From: an uncultured Lachnospiraceae bacterium
Lineage (GTDB): Bacteria; Bacillota; Clostridia; Lachnospirales; Lachnospiraceae
DNA length: 34,570 bases
Assembly (NCBI GenBank): GCA_910587105.1
Contig: CAJUMB010000038.1
Span: 1 to 34,570, forward strand
Direction of reading: 5' to 3'
The notes below the pieces were generated by a model that searched no databases, had not been told where the DNA came from, and saw nothing but the letters and a program-made list of their open reading frames with translations. This document shows, piece after piece, positions 24,357 through 33,523 of this stretch (its first letter is position 1; each line of letters starts with the position of its first letter). The translations under genes were made by a program, and so were the position numbers.

Positions 24357-25307
24357 ATGAAAGGATTCAAAAACGTAATAGGAATATTTATTTCTATAAC
24401 ACTCATCTTTTTTTCAATTTTGCCAGCGCAGGCATATAGCAGTTCGTCGGATCATCTTGCAAAGTATCAGAAGAGATTAGATGAATTGAATTATATCTTA
24501 GAGACTGGCTATGCACTGTTTCCGGATAGGAACATATCTGATGAAGAAATGACGGGTTTTTTACAGGGGATGTCCATATCTGAATTTGACGATTATATTT
24601 ATTCCCTTCATGACTTGGATATGGAGTTTAAGAAAAATGAATTGAGTATTACACGGCAGAAAATAGATATTCCCAATAATTCGGTAAAGAATACAAAATC
24701 TGATAACAGGCAGATACAAAGATTTTACTACAGTGCAGATAATTATTTGTATGTGGCTTTTAGGATTAAGAAGGACAGCAATGGAAAGAAGCTCTATGAC
24801 GGTGTGGAAAAGTCAGGCCAAAGGCATAATACTTACCCCGCTTATGAGGTTTATGACTATTCGTATACACCTTATAAAAGTGCAGAACAGGCAGCCATAA
24901 CATTTAACTGTACAAAACGCCTGTCACCTTATCTTGCAGATACAGGCAGTTACCATTTATCATGTATATTCAAGGCAGGAGAAGGACATGTGGGCGCTTC
25001 TTGCCGCAATATGTTAGTACCCACAAAAATAGAGGAGGGCCATTATATCAGATTCGATAAAATGAGAAAATTTCCGGATATTGTAGATAAAAAATTGTAT
25101 ATTTACTGTTTTGATACAGATATGCATTGGGAAGTATCTTTCAAAAATAAATGGGAAGACTTAAGCTTTTTTATCGGACAGGATGGTTATTATGCGGTAT
25201 ATATAATTCCGGACGAAGATAAGGGCATTATTGCGGATGTGGAAGACCTTATCTATATAACAGAATTTGACGAAGATCGGGGAAGATATATGACAAATAA
25301 ACTATAA
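24357..25307 (+). CDS. Secreted protein of unknown function
   Basis: A 316-residue exported protein. The signal peptide is about residues 1-27 (NVIGIFISITLIFFS, cleavage after AQA). The ATG at 24357 was chosen because AAGGGGG is seven bases ahead; the ATG at 24351 is too close to it. The mature protein begins with a helical stretch (HLAKYQKRLDELNYILETGY), then a beta-rich domain with YSADNYLYVAFRIKKDSNG and paired cysteines, but no active-site motif, metal site or sorting signal I recognise. It follows the BlaI-type gene and may be in the same regulon. The function is unknown. Confidence 0.75.
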   Translation: MKGFKNVIGIFISITLIFFSILPAQAYSSSSDHLAKYQKRLDELNYILETGYALFPDRNISDEEMTGFLQGMSISEFDDYIYSLHDLDMEFKKNELSITRQKIDIPNNSVKNTKSDNRQIQRFYYSADNYLYVAFRIKKDSNGKKLYDGVEKSGQRHNTYPAYEVYDYSYTPYKSAEQAAITFNCTKRLSPYLADTGSYHLSCIFKAGEGHVGASCRNMLVPTKIEEGHYIRFDKMRKFPDIVDKKLYIYCFDTDMHWEVSFKNKWEDLSFFIGQDGYYAVYIIPDEDKGIIADVEDLIYITEFDEDRGRYMTNKL

Positions 25308-25363
25308 AGACAGCTTATTTTAGACAAATATTTTCCTACAGCTCCTAAAAGGAGGGGAGTGTC

Positions 25364-26638
25364 ATGGCATATATTAAGAGGGCTGCTGAAGATACAGCTG
25401 CACGGGTTTCGAAAATGTTTCCAGTACTTTTGATAACTGGACCCCGGCAAGTTGGGAAAACCACGTTATTGCAAAAACTGGCAGAAGAACACAAGGAAGC
25501 AGGTGTAGAACGAAAATATGTCACGTTAGACGACCCTGACGCGAGATATCTTGCAAAACACGACCCTGCGCTGTTTTTGCAAAGGTACTCTCCGCCGGTA
25601 TTGATTGATGAGATTCAGTATGCAACAGAGCTGTTTCCCTATATTAAAATGAGTGTGGACCGGTCAAAACGAAAGGGTGATTTCTGGCTTACAGGTTCCC
25701 AGTCTTTCCGGCTTATGAATAATGTAAGTGAAAGTCTTGCAGGGCGCGTCGGTATCGTGCATTTGTTAGGCTTGTCTGATGCGGAGATTTATGGGACGCC
25801 CAGTGAACCGTTTTCTACGGACACCGAACGTTTGACGAATCGGTTATCTGTTGTGAAGCCCCGCGGTCTGAATGAAATCTATCAGCGGATATTCAAGGGT
25901 TCAATGCCGCAGCTTTATGCAGATGAAAATGTTGATTGGGAAATCTATTACCGTTCTTATGTTGATACGTATTTACAGAGGGATATCCGGGATCTGGTGC
26001 AGGTTGCAGATGAGATGCAGTTTTACAACTTTATGACTGTTGCAGCGGCACATACGGCCAGACCGGTTGTATACGAGGAACTGGCAGCTGCGGCGGGGGT
26101 GTCGGCTCCCACAGCAAAAAAATGGCTGTCAATTTTGGTATCGTCACATATTGCAGCACTGGTGCAGCCGTATCACAATAATGCGTTAAAACGCATTGTA
26201 AAAATGCCGCTCCTTCATTTTTTGGATACCGGTCTGACAGCATACCTGTTAAAGTGGGGAAGTCCGGAGGTACTGGAAAGAGGTGCCATGTCAGGGGCTA
26301 TTTTCGAGAGCTATGTGTTTTCCGAAATTTATAAAAGTTATCTGAACGCGGGAAAAGAGCCTCCGGTTTTTTATTATAGAGATAAGGACCAGAAGGAGAT
26401 TGACCTGTTGATCTATCAAAATGGGGTACTGTCTCCAATAGAAATTAAAAAGGCCGCTTCACCGGGAAAAGGGGCAATTAAGAATTTCCATGTCCTGGAC
26501 CCGGTTAGCAAAGGGGAATTTTTTGGCGGTGTGGAGAGTCTTAAAACAGAAATAGGTACAGGGAGTGTTATCTGTATGGCGGGAGATTTGCTGCCTGTTG
26601 ATGCTAAAAACTGGTATGTGCCAGTATGGCTGATTTGA
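25364..26638 (+). CDS. AAA_14/DUF4143 family ATPase
   Basis: An intact 424-residue protein of the common two-part family. The N-terminal AAA_14 domain has Walker A GPRQVGKT (26-33), Walker B PPVLIDEIQ (77-85) and the sensor-like FWLTGSQSF. The C-terminal DUF4143 domain shows EIYYRSYVDTYLQRDIRDLV, a winged-helix stretch (YEELAAAAGVSAPTAKKWLS) and the nuclease-like core GAIFESYVFSEIYK...FYYRDKDQKEIDLLI...PIEIKKA. That last part resembles a PD-(D/E)xK fold with E/D-x-K residues in place. Family members are widespread, and their cellular role is poorly defined. AAAGGAGGGG precedes the ATG. It appears to be a single gene, not part of the BlaI module. Confidence 0.9.
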   Translation: MAYIKRAAEDTAARVSKMFPVLLITGPRQVGKTTLLQKLAEEHKEAGVERKYVTLDDPDARYLAKHDPALFLQRYSPPVLIDEIQYATELFPYIKMSVDRSKRKGDFWLTGSQSFRLMNNVSESLAGRVGIVHLLGLSDAEIYGTPSEPFSTDTERLTNRLSVVKPRGLNEIYQRIFKGSMPQLYADENVDWEIYYRSYVDTYLQRDIRDLVQVADEMQFYNFMTVAAAHTARPVVYEELAAAAGVSAPTAKKWLSILVSSHIAALVQPYHNNALKRIVKMPLLHFLDTGLTAYLLKWGSPEVLERGAMSGAIFESYVFSEIYKSYLNAGKEPPVFYYRDKDQKEIDLLIYQNGVLSPIEIKKAASPGKGAIKNFHVLDPVSKGEFFGGVESLKTEIGTGSVICMAGDLLPVDAKNWYVPVWLI

Positions 26639-26749
26639 CGGTTAGGAACTGTATGTGAGCAGAATATATTGCGGCAGCGGCAGGTGATGCAAAGGTGCTG
26701 AATCATCTGTCGTCAGCATAAAATAATAACAACGCCTTTGGAGCAAATC

Positions 26750-26935
26750 ATGTTAAAAGAAAGAGTAAAGCGGATGGCGGCCTGGATGGTTATGGCTGTT
26801 CTGGTTATCAGCGCCATCCGCTATGTGCCGGAAGTTGTCACTGTCAGTACCAGTGTGGATGGGAGGGAGCTGCCTATTTATTGTGTTGACACCGAAAAGC
26901 CGCAGATTGCGCTAAGCTTTGATGCCGCTTGTGGG
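26750..26935 (+). pseudogene. Polysaccharide deacetylase (PdaB-like), 5' fragment
   Basis: After GGAG, the ATG at 26750 opens a membrane-anchored N-terminus (AAWMVMAVLVISAIRYVPEV) followed by ELPIYCVDTEKPQIALSFDA, the first strand of the NodB deacetylase fold, where the aspartate is a catalytic metal-site residue. The family normally continues AWGNEDT. Here the reading changes at about 26933 into the end of the serine recombinase gene and stops at 26942-26944. About 200 residues with the remaining metal and catalytic sites are missing and are not found elsewhere in the window. PdaB-type enzymes act in spore cortex or wall modification, but a dead fragment has no such role here. Confidence 0.7.
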
Positions 26936-28411
26936 GGCGGGTGATTGCGGGGGGAAGCTGTATTCGCCTTCATTGGAAAAATTATAGATGATTTTTATTT
27001 TATGGCCGTCATATATTTCGATTTTATGTATCATTTCTACGATAATGCTTCTGTCCAGCCGTTGGATGTTTTGGTGTTCCAGGAGATGTCTGCACCAGGA
27101 CTTGCCAGGTGTTTCTGGAAGGATTTCAGGGCAGGTGTCAGGGAGTCTGCCGGACAGGGATTCTGTTAATCTCTTGATTTGGCTCAGCAGCAGGTCTTCT
27201 TTTTTTATGTAATCTTCTCTGTATGTGATGTATTCTTTTTTAGAAATCAGGTCCTCCTTGTAATCTTCATAGATAGACTGCTTTAATTTCTGTATTTTTT
27301 TCAGCTTGGCGTGAAGCTGGGAGGCTTTTGGGGTATGGGAGGGTTTTTGGTGTGCCAGGGCAGCAGTATAGTTTTGATCCAGAAGCTGCCGGAGGTTTTT
27401 GGTGTGCGAAAGGATGACCTGTATATCTTTCAGTATGATTTTTTCCAGGACAGCGTGGGAGATTGAATGGGGAGTGCAGTACTGCCTGCCGGAGCGGACA
27501 TAGGTTCCGCAGTAGTAGTGATGGGGGGCTTTCTTTGTCATGGCTCTGCCGCAGTCTTTGCATTTTAGAAAGCCTGCGAAAATGCTTACGTTTGTGTCCA
27601 GGCTGAGGGTTCTTGTTCTGCGTTTTAACAGTTCCTGTGCCTTTTCCCAGTCAGCTTTCTCGATGATGGGTTCGTGGGTGTTTTCCACAATGATCCAATC
27701 TGATTTTTCTCTGGATTTGGGTTTTTGGCGCATGTGCTGGGTCTTTCGGCCCTGGACCATATTTCCGGTGTAAAGTTCGTTTTGAAGGATGCGGTTTATG
27801 GTGGAGTAAGTCCAGTAGCAGGTGGTCTGCAGCCGGTTGCTGTTTCGGTAATTTTCGCCGTTCATCTTTTTATATTCTGACGGGCAGACGATGCCGTCCT
27901 CATTTAATATAGAAGCGATGCGCATTTTCCCGCAGCCGCTGAGGTAGAGACGGAAAATCCTGCGGATAACTTCTGCGGCGTATTCGTCGATGATCAGCTT
28001 ATTTTTATCAGAGGGAGACTTTTTGTAACCGTAGGAGGCGAAGGCACCGATAAATTCTCCGGCCTTTTGCTTAGTGGAGACTGAGGCATGGATTTTTTCG
28101 GAGATATCTCTGGCGTACTGTTCGTTAAAAATATTTTTTATGGGCAGCAGCAGGTCGTAGGGTTTTTGCAGGCTGTCAATGTTGTCAGTGATGGAGATGA
28201 AGCGGACATTGTGGACGGGAAAATAGCGCTCCAGGTATTTCCCAGTGTCAATGTAATCCCGTCCGAACCGGGACAAGTCTTTGACGATGACGCAGTTTAT
28301 AAGCCCGGATTCAATATCTTTTGTCATGTTTTGGAAGGATGGACGGGTGAAATTGGTTCCTGTGAAGCCGTCATCTATGTAAATGGTGTCTTTGATACAT
28401 TTTGATTTTTC
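26912..28411 (-). pseudogene. Large serine recombinase, N-terminus missing
   Basis: Reads upstream of its first ATG as KDTIYIDDGFTGTNFTRPSF, then IVKDLSRFGRDYIDTGKYLE, the second half of the resolvase domain. A recombinase domain (SYGYKKSPSDKN...EYAAEVIRRIFRLYLSG), a zinc ribbon (CKDCGRAMTKK...YYCGTY) and a long coiled coil (about 300-390) follow. The first 45-50 residues are absent, including the catalytic serine (family YxRxS), because the sequence changes abruptly near 28411-28432 to the ABC operon terminator. The 3' end overlaps the truncated deacetylase, and the last codons (TSGIKA) are antisense to it. It is probably the left-over integration gene of an element that entered the deacetylase gene. 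It is catalytically dead as it stands. Confidence 0.8.
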
Positions 28412-28431
28412 CTCGCAGGAGGGTTTAAACT

Positions 28432-28467
28432 AAAAAACGCCACTGGGCATGATTTTCCAGTAGCGTT
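28432..28467 (-). terminator. Terminator of the MarR-ABC exporter operon
   Basis: On the minus strand an 11-bp stem (AACGCTACTGG/CCAGTGGCGTT, one G-T pair) and a 10-base loop are followed by six T. It lies about 120 bases past the last supported codon of the operon and directly abuts the broken end of the serine recombinase. Confidence 0.8.
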
Positions 28468-28590
28468 CATATCTTCATGTTCAATTATCTCAGTATCCAA
28501 TTGTAAGTAAAATATGTTACTGAGAAGCATAATATACCCTTCCGAGCTTTCCGCAAAAAGAACATACGTCCTTTTTGTAATCTCAGTTTC

Positions 28591-29402
28591 TTATCCGTTA
28601 TTTGCATCATTATCTGTTTTTTCGCGAAACGCATCTCCCTTTGCCGCCCGCCTTCGTGCGGTATCAACAATATGATTAATAAATCTTTCTCGATCCTTCC
28701 ACTTCATAGCAAGTTTGGAAGGATCCGTGCCATAATCCGCAATAATATCTTTCAACTGCTTATCCATAAGGCTCTGAAGTTTCTCAACAAGCAAATAGAA
28801 ATGCCTGCAAGAGAAATATCTATAACCATAACTATGCTTAAAACCGTACAAGCACAGTTCCAATATCTTCCTTTAAGTTTGTTTAGCAGAGCGTTAATAT
28901 GGGGGGAGTATAATTTACAAAATCCAAAAGCGGCAAATCCCCACACAAGGGAAAAACCAAGACAAATCATCCCCTTGTAATTCAAAAAACTGTTTTCATA
29001 ACTCCACGCCCGCATTCCCAAGCCGTGTTTAAGCAGCAATCCGCAAAGCAATTCCAGCACGGTTGCGGCAATGGTCATGTATGGCACACGAATCCAGATA
29101 TTCTTTTTTCTTAATTTGACTGCTCCCACATAAAACAGGGCGGCTCCGGCTCCGTATAAAGCGTTAAAAGGCAGACAAACAGAAACAACATGACTTTCCC
29201 ACTGTCCTTTTGTAAGCAGACAAAAAGTGCCTTCCATTATAATCCCAACAACGCTTCCTGCAAAGATATGCTGTAACCAATCAAAAACCTTTACATATAT
29301 CTTTTGAAACACAGATGTGCGAATTGGTTTTTCATGATACTCTCTGCCAATAATAATCCTAAAAGTTCCCGGCAGCATTCTTTTTAATCTTTTTTCTGTC
29401 AT
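28591..29402 (-). pseudogene. CmpB-like putative ABC transporter permease, probably frameshifted
   Basis: An integral membrane protein of the ABC_trans_CmpB (PF06541) type with about five to six helices (HIFAGSVVGIIMEGTFCLL, FNALYGAGAALFYVGAVKL, GMICLGFSLVWGFAAFGF). The first frame runs from the ATG at 29402 (GGAGATGATAG ahead) to a stop at 28752, after DISLAGIS followed by an unlikely tail. The next frame picks up at the same point with FYLLVEKLQSLMDKQLKDII and ends at 28591 in RRRAAKGDAFREKTDNDANN, which looks like a genuine C-terminus. A single-base loss near 28793-28805 would explain this. It follows the ABC exporter by 15 bases, so it is the last gene of that operon. The transported substrate is unknown. 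Confidence 0.6.
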
Positions 29403-29417
29403 ACTATCATCTCCGTT

Positions 29418-31265
29418 TTAGCCCGCCTTTGCCGCAAACTGGCTGTTGTAAAGGTCAGCATAGAAGCCGCCCTGCTCCATCAGTTTTTCATGGCTGCCCT
29501 GTTCGATAATTGTGCCGTGTTTCATCACAAGAATACAGTCCGCATCACGAATGGTGGAAAGCCGGTGGGCTATCACAAAGCTGGTACGGTCTTTCATCAG
29601 CACATCCATTGCTTTTTGAATTTCAAGCTCCGTGCGGGTGTCAACGCTGGAGGTAGCTTCATCCAGAATCAAAATTGCAGGATTTGCAAGAATTGCCCTT
29701 GCAATGGTAAGGAGCTGGCGTTGTCCCTGAGAAAGACTCGTGATTTCGTCACTTAAAACCGTATCATACCCCTGCGGCATAGTGCGTATAAAATAGTCTG
29801 CCCTTGCAGCTTTTGCCGCCGCATAAATTTCTTCGTCCGTGGCATTTTCACGGCTATACGCAATATTGTCCCGGATTGTGCCGCCAAAAAGCCAGCTGTC
29901 CTGCAATACCATGCCCATCAGAGAGCGCAGTTCGTCCCGTTTCATCTCTGCAATATCCACGCCATCAATAAAAATGTGTCCGCCCTGCAGCTCGTAAAAG
30001 CGCATAAGAAGGTTGACAAGAGTGGTCTTTCCTGCACCGGTGGGACCGACAATAGCAATCTTGCTTCCCGGTTTGACGTTTACGGAAATATCCTCCATCA
30101 GAATGTTATCATCGCTGTAACCGAAACGGACATGCTGAAAACAGACATCGCCTTTCGGAGCTGCCAACCGTCCGAACAAGGCAGTGTCAGAAGTTTCTTC
30201 TTCCTCGTCCAGCAGTTCAAATACCCGTTCCGCAGCCGCAATCGCTCCCTGCAAGGTATTCAGCGTATAGGAAACCTGTGTAACAGGCTCAGTCACCTGA
30301 TTGACATACTGGATAAACGCCTGTATATCACCAATGGAAATTGTACCGTTTATCACCGAAACTGCACCTCGAATAGCGATTATCACATAGCCGAGCCTGC
30401 CCACCAAACGAATGACAGGGCTGATCGCATAGTTCAAAAACATGGCTTTTGAACTGGCGTGATATAAGTCCTCATTCAACTTATCAGTATTCTTCACAGT
30501 CTGTTTTTCAAGATTAAACGCCTTTATAACCATATTTCCGGTAAAGGATTCCTCAATGCTGCTGTTCAGTCTGCCAAGACACTCCTGATTCGCCGCAAAA
30601 CTTTTCTCCGTCTTGGAAGCCACCAGCACCGCTATGACTATACTCAAAATAATCGTTCCTGCTGCAATGAGCGTCAGTACCGGGCTGATCCACAGCATCA
30701 TGCCAAAAGCGCCGAGAATGCCGACCACAGAGGAAAATAACTGTGTCAGGCTATCTTGAAGAGTATCAGCGACTTTTTCAATATCGCTTGTCACACGGCT
30801 CAAAATCTCACCTTTTTTATGGCGGTCGAAGTAACGCAGAGGCAATCTGTTCAGCTTCCCACTGATTTCTTTCCTTAATGACAGCGAAAGTGTCTGTGAA
30901 ACACTTGCCATTGTGTTCTGCTGAATGTAACTAAACAGAGATTCCAGTAAGTATAAGCCAAACAGCACAGAAAGAATAACCCCCATCGTTTCAAAATTCA
31001 CAGTAAAATTCCCGCCTGTTTTTGCAGCCGTTTGAATACCGTCAAAAATTTGATTGATAGCCACACCCATAACCTTTGGGGACAGAATCATAAATACGGA
31101 ACTGATTGCGATACTGATAAACACAATCAGCAATTTCCATTTCTGCTGCGCCAGTCTTTTTATCAGCCGAAAGGCGTTTTTTTTTGAATCATTGGCTTTT
31201 TCCACGATGTATTCATCCGTGAAATCATTTGACTGCGTTTCCCTAAGTTCATCATTCCTGCTCAT
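29418..31265 (-). CDS. ABC exporter half-transporter, catalytically competent subunit
   Basis: A 615-residue multidrug-type ABC half-transporter: a six-helix membrane domain (about 45-330) and a nucleotide-binding domain with Walker A GPTGAGKT (407-414), signature LSQGQRQ (from 511), Walker B ILILDEATSS (Asp535, catalytic Glu536) and the switch IAHRLS. The start ATG overlaps the stop of the preceding half-transporter as ATGA, with GAGGAGG ahead, so the pair is translated together as a heterodimer. This subunit keeps the full ATPase residues, unlike its partner. The MarR-type regulator at the head of the operon suggests induction by a small toxic compound. Confidence 0.95.
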   Translation of the reverse strand: MSRNDELRETQSNDFTDEYIVEKANDSKKNAFRLIKRLAQQKWKLLIVFISIAISSVFMILSPKVMGVAINQIFDGIQTAAKTGGNFTVNFETMGVILSVLFGLYLLESLFSYIQQNTMASVSQTLSLSLRKEISGKLNRLPLRYFDRHKKGEILSRVTSDIEKVADTLQDSLTQLFSSVVGILGAFGMMLWISPVLTLIAAGTIILSIVIAVLVASKTEKSFAANQECLGRLNSSIEESFTGNMVIKAFNLEKQTVKNTDKLNEDLYHASSKAMFLNYAISPVIRLVGRLGYVIIAIRGAVSVINGTISIGDIQAFIQYVNQVTEPVTQVSYTLNTLQGAIAAAERVFELLDEEEETSDTALFGRLAAPKGDVCFQHVRFGYSDDNILMEDISVNVKPGSKIAIVGPTGAGKTTLVNLLMRFYELQGGHIFIDGVDIAEMKRDELRSLMGMVLQDSWLFGGTIRDNIAYSRENATDEEIYAAAKAARADYFIRTMPQGYDTVLSDEITSLSQGQRQLLTIARAILANPAILILDEATSSVDTRTELEIQKAMDVLMKDRTSFVIAHRLSTIRDADCILVMKHGTIIEQGSHEKLMEQGGFYADLYNSQFAAKAG

Positions 31266-32995
31266 AACAATTCCTCCTCACTGAGCTGGGATTTAGCAAT
31301 CTGCCGATAGACTTCGCAGTTTGCCAACAGCTCATTATGTGTACCGATTCCGGCCATACGGCCTTCGTCCAGCACAATTATCTGATCTGCGTTCATAATA
31401 GTGCTGATCCGCTGTGCTACAAGAATTACCGCAGCATCTTTTATCTCATCTTTCAGAGCCGCACGGAGTTTTGCGTCGGTCTTAAAATCCAGAGCAGAAA
31501 AGCTGTCGTCAAAAACATAAACTTCCGGCTTTCTCACCAAAGCTCTTGCAATGGACAATCGCTGTTTCTGACCGCCGGAGAAATTACTGCCGCCCTGCGA
31601 TACCTGTGTGTCAAAGCCTTTTTCCAGACCATCTATAAAACCACTAATCTGCGCAGCCTCTGCGGCATGACGAATTTCTGTGAAAGACGCAGCCTTCCTG
31701 CCATGACGTAAGTTGTCAAGAATCGTGCCGCTGAACAAAAATGCTTTTTGCGGAACAAACCCAATCCGATCGCGCAGGCTTTCTTCGGACATAGCAGCAA
31801 TGTTTTTTCCGTCTATCCGAATTTCGCCGCTTTCAATGTCATAAAAACGTGGGATAAGGCTTACTATGGTAGATTTTCCGGAACCTGTGCCTCCAATAAT
31901 CGCCGTAGTTTTCCCGGCGTTAGCGGTAAAACTGATATTGGAAAGTACAGGCTTTTCTGCACCTTGATACCGAAAGGACACATCGCGAAACTCCAGTTTT
32001 GGAGACTTTGCTGTTCTTATGTTATCGCTTGGCAAAGCAGTCCGGAACCTGTCCGTCTGCAGATCCAGCACTTCATCGACACGACCGGCGCAGGTCTGCG
32101 CTCTTGGGAAAATCATAATCACCATGATTCCCATAACCAAATACATCAGAATCAGGAACGCATATTCAATCAGCGCCATAATGTCGCCAATTTCCATCTG
32201 TCCGTTTGCCACATTTTTTCCACCCAGTGCAATAATCAATATGGTACATACATTCATGACGATCATGATCACCGGCAGCAGTACGGCAAATATCCGGTTG
32301 ACACGGATTGCTGTAAAAGTATATTCCTCATAGGTTTTATCCATCCGTTTCTGCTCAAATCCCTGACGGTTAAACGCACGAATGACACGGATTCCGGTTA
32401 AGTTTTCACGAAGCACACGGTTGATTTTGTCCAGCATGGCCTGCAGTCCCGCAAAGAGATTCATGGCTTTTTGACCGATTCCTGCGGTCAAAATACATAT
32501 AGCCACCATTGACACCGCAATCAGCAGTGCCAGCATGGGGCTTTTGGAAAACGCCAAAAGGAGTCCGGCAACCGCCATAATCGGTGCAGGCAAAAGCATT
32601 TCGACTGCCGCCATATAACCCTGCTGAATCTGCGTGATATCGTTGGTGCAACGGGTAATCATGGAAGCGGCTCCAAAGCGGTTGAATTCATTGATTGTAA
32701 GGTTCTGAGATTTTTTGAACAGCACACTTCGGATGTCCCGCCCCATGCCGGCAAAAATTGAAGTGGACAGATAGGTTTGTAAAATAGAGATCCCCGCAAT
32801 CAGAACGGCAACAAGCAGCATAAATCTGCCAATTTGCCAGACCTGCTTCAAATTCCCGGCTATAATTCCTTTATTCACAATATCAGCCGTCAGCGTTGGA
32901 ACATACAGTGTCCCAAGCATTTGCAGAAACATCAGTCCAAGCATGATCGCAACACGTCCCTTATAAGGGGATAGATATTTCAGAAGTTTTATCAT
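31262..32995 (-). CDS. ABC exporter half-transporter, degenerate-site subunit
   Basis: A 577-residue ABC half-transporter: a six-helix membrane domain (about 15-300), Walker A GGTGSGKS (368-375), signature FSGGQKQRL (472-480) and Walker B VYVFDDSFSALD. The residue after the Walker B aspartate is Asp497 where the catalytic glutamate should be, and the switch histidine is replaced (LVAQRIS). This is the known pattern of heterodimeric exporters such as BmrCD, where one ATP site is non-hydrolytic. The ATG overlaps the marR stop as ATGA. Together with the gene at 29418-31265 it should pump drugs, peptides or lipids out of the cell. Confidence 0.95.
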   Translation of the reverse strand: MIKLLKYLSPYKGRVAIMLGLMFLQMLGTLYVPTLTADIVNKGIIAGNLKQVWQIGRFMLLVAVLIAGISILQTYLSTSIFAGMGRDIRSVLFKKSQNLTINEFNRFGAASMITRCTNDITQIQQGYMAAVEMLLPAPIMAVAGLLLAFSKSPMLALLIAVSMVAICILTAGIGQKAMNLFAGLQAMLDKINRVLRENLTGIRVIRAFNRQGFEQKRMDKTYEEYTFTAIRVNRIFAVLLPVIMIVMNVCTILIIALGGKNVANGQMEIGDIMALIEYAFLILMYLVMGIMVIMIFPRAQTCAGRVDEVLDLQTDRFRTALPSDNIRTAKSPKLEFRDVSFRYQGAEKPVLSNISFTANAGKTTAIIGGTGSGKSTIVSLIPRFYDIESGEIRIDGKNIAAMSEESLRDRIGFVPQKAFLFSGTILDNLRHGRKAASFTEIRHAAEAAQISGFIDGLEKGFDTQVSQGGSNFSGGQKQRLSIARALVRKPEVYVFDDSFSALDFKTDAKLRAALKDEIKDAAVILVAQRISTIMNADQIIVLDEGRMAGIGTHNELLANCEVYRQIAKSQLSEEELL

Positions 32996-33450
32996 AGCGT
33001 TTTCCTTTCCACCTTCCCAACTGCTTCTTTGAGTGCCTTGGCATATTTCTGTAAAATGGGGAGCAGGATATCCTGTTCCTCGGCGGACAGCATTCCAAGG
33101 GCTTCCTCCTCAGCAGCAATCAAAGGCATCATAATACTGTCCACCAGCTTCCTGCCCGCCTCAGTCAGATGGATATATTTGTTCTTTTTGTTGTCCGCTT
33201 TACGGATCAGCTCAATCAGTCCTCTTTTTTCCATGTTTTTAATAGTGGTGTGAATCGTCTGCAAGCTGTAAGACCACTCTTTGCAAATATCACTCTGTAA
33301 ATACTCTCCGTCATGCTCGCTCAGCGCATATAAAATAGAAAGTTCCGTATCCGTTATCCCAAAGGAGCTTGAATACTGATAATAAATGTCATCGATAAAT
33401 TCGAAAATTTGATTAATAGCTTCCTGTTTTTCACTTATGATTTTATTCAT
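32992..33450 (-). CDS. MarR-family transcriptional regulator
   Basis: A 152-residue winged-helix repressor: N-terminal dimer helix (QEAINQIFEFIDDIYYQYSS), helix-turn-helix and wing (KEWSYSLQTIHTTIKNMEKR followed by GLIELIRKADNKKNKYIHLT) and C-terminal dimer helices (EEEALGMLSAEEQDILLPIL). The ATG at 33450 was chosen because GGAGG is eight bases upstream; an ATG at 33465 sits on that ribosome site. It is the first gene of the exporter operon and should bind the large palindrome over its own promoter, giving autoregulation relieved by an inducer. Confidence 0.93.
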   Translation of the reverse strand: MNKIISEKQEAINQIFEFIDDIYYQYSSSFGITDTELSILYALSEHDGEYLQSDICKEWSYSLQTIHTTIKNMEKRGLIELIRKADNKKNKYIHLTEAGRKLVDSIMMPLIAAEEEALGMLSAEEQDILLPILQKYAKALKEAVGKVERKTL

Positions 33451-33471
33451 CGCATTATCCTCCAAATATAT

Positions 33472-33518
33472 AAATACTCCGAAATCGTAGTTTACTATAC
33501 TACGATTTCGGAGTATTT
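33472..33518. promoter_or_regulatory. MarR operator: perfect inverted repeat with 20-bp arms
   Basis: AAATACTCCGAAATCGTAGT and its exact inverse are separated by a 7-base spacer (33492-33498). The palindrome covers the stretch from the -35 to the transcript start of the marR promoter, so a bound dimer or dimer pair would block RNA polymerase. Position and symmetry fit MarR autoregulation; the binding itself is inferred. Confidence 0.75.
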
Positions 33519-33523
33519 GTCAA
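33494..33523 (-). promoter_or_regulatory. Promoter of the marR-ABC operon
   Basis: Minus strand TTGACA (33523-33518), an 18-base spacer and TATAGT (33499-33494), lying inside the operator palindrome. The leader to the ATG at 33450 is about 35 bases. The -35 matches the consensus exactly. Confidence 0.75.

Noticed and set aside
28485..28670. A 61-codon minus-strand frame past the permease gene
   Set aside because: It overlaps the better-supported permease tail in another frame and has no ribosome site or family pattern.
31337..32401. Long plus-strand frames inside the second ABC gene
   Set aside because: Antisense to a clearly coding ABC transporter; His/Asn-rich translations without family features.
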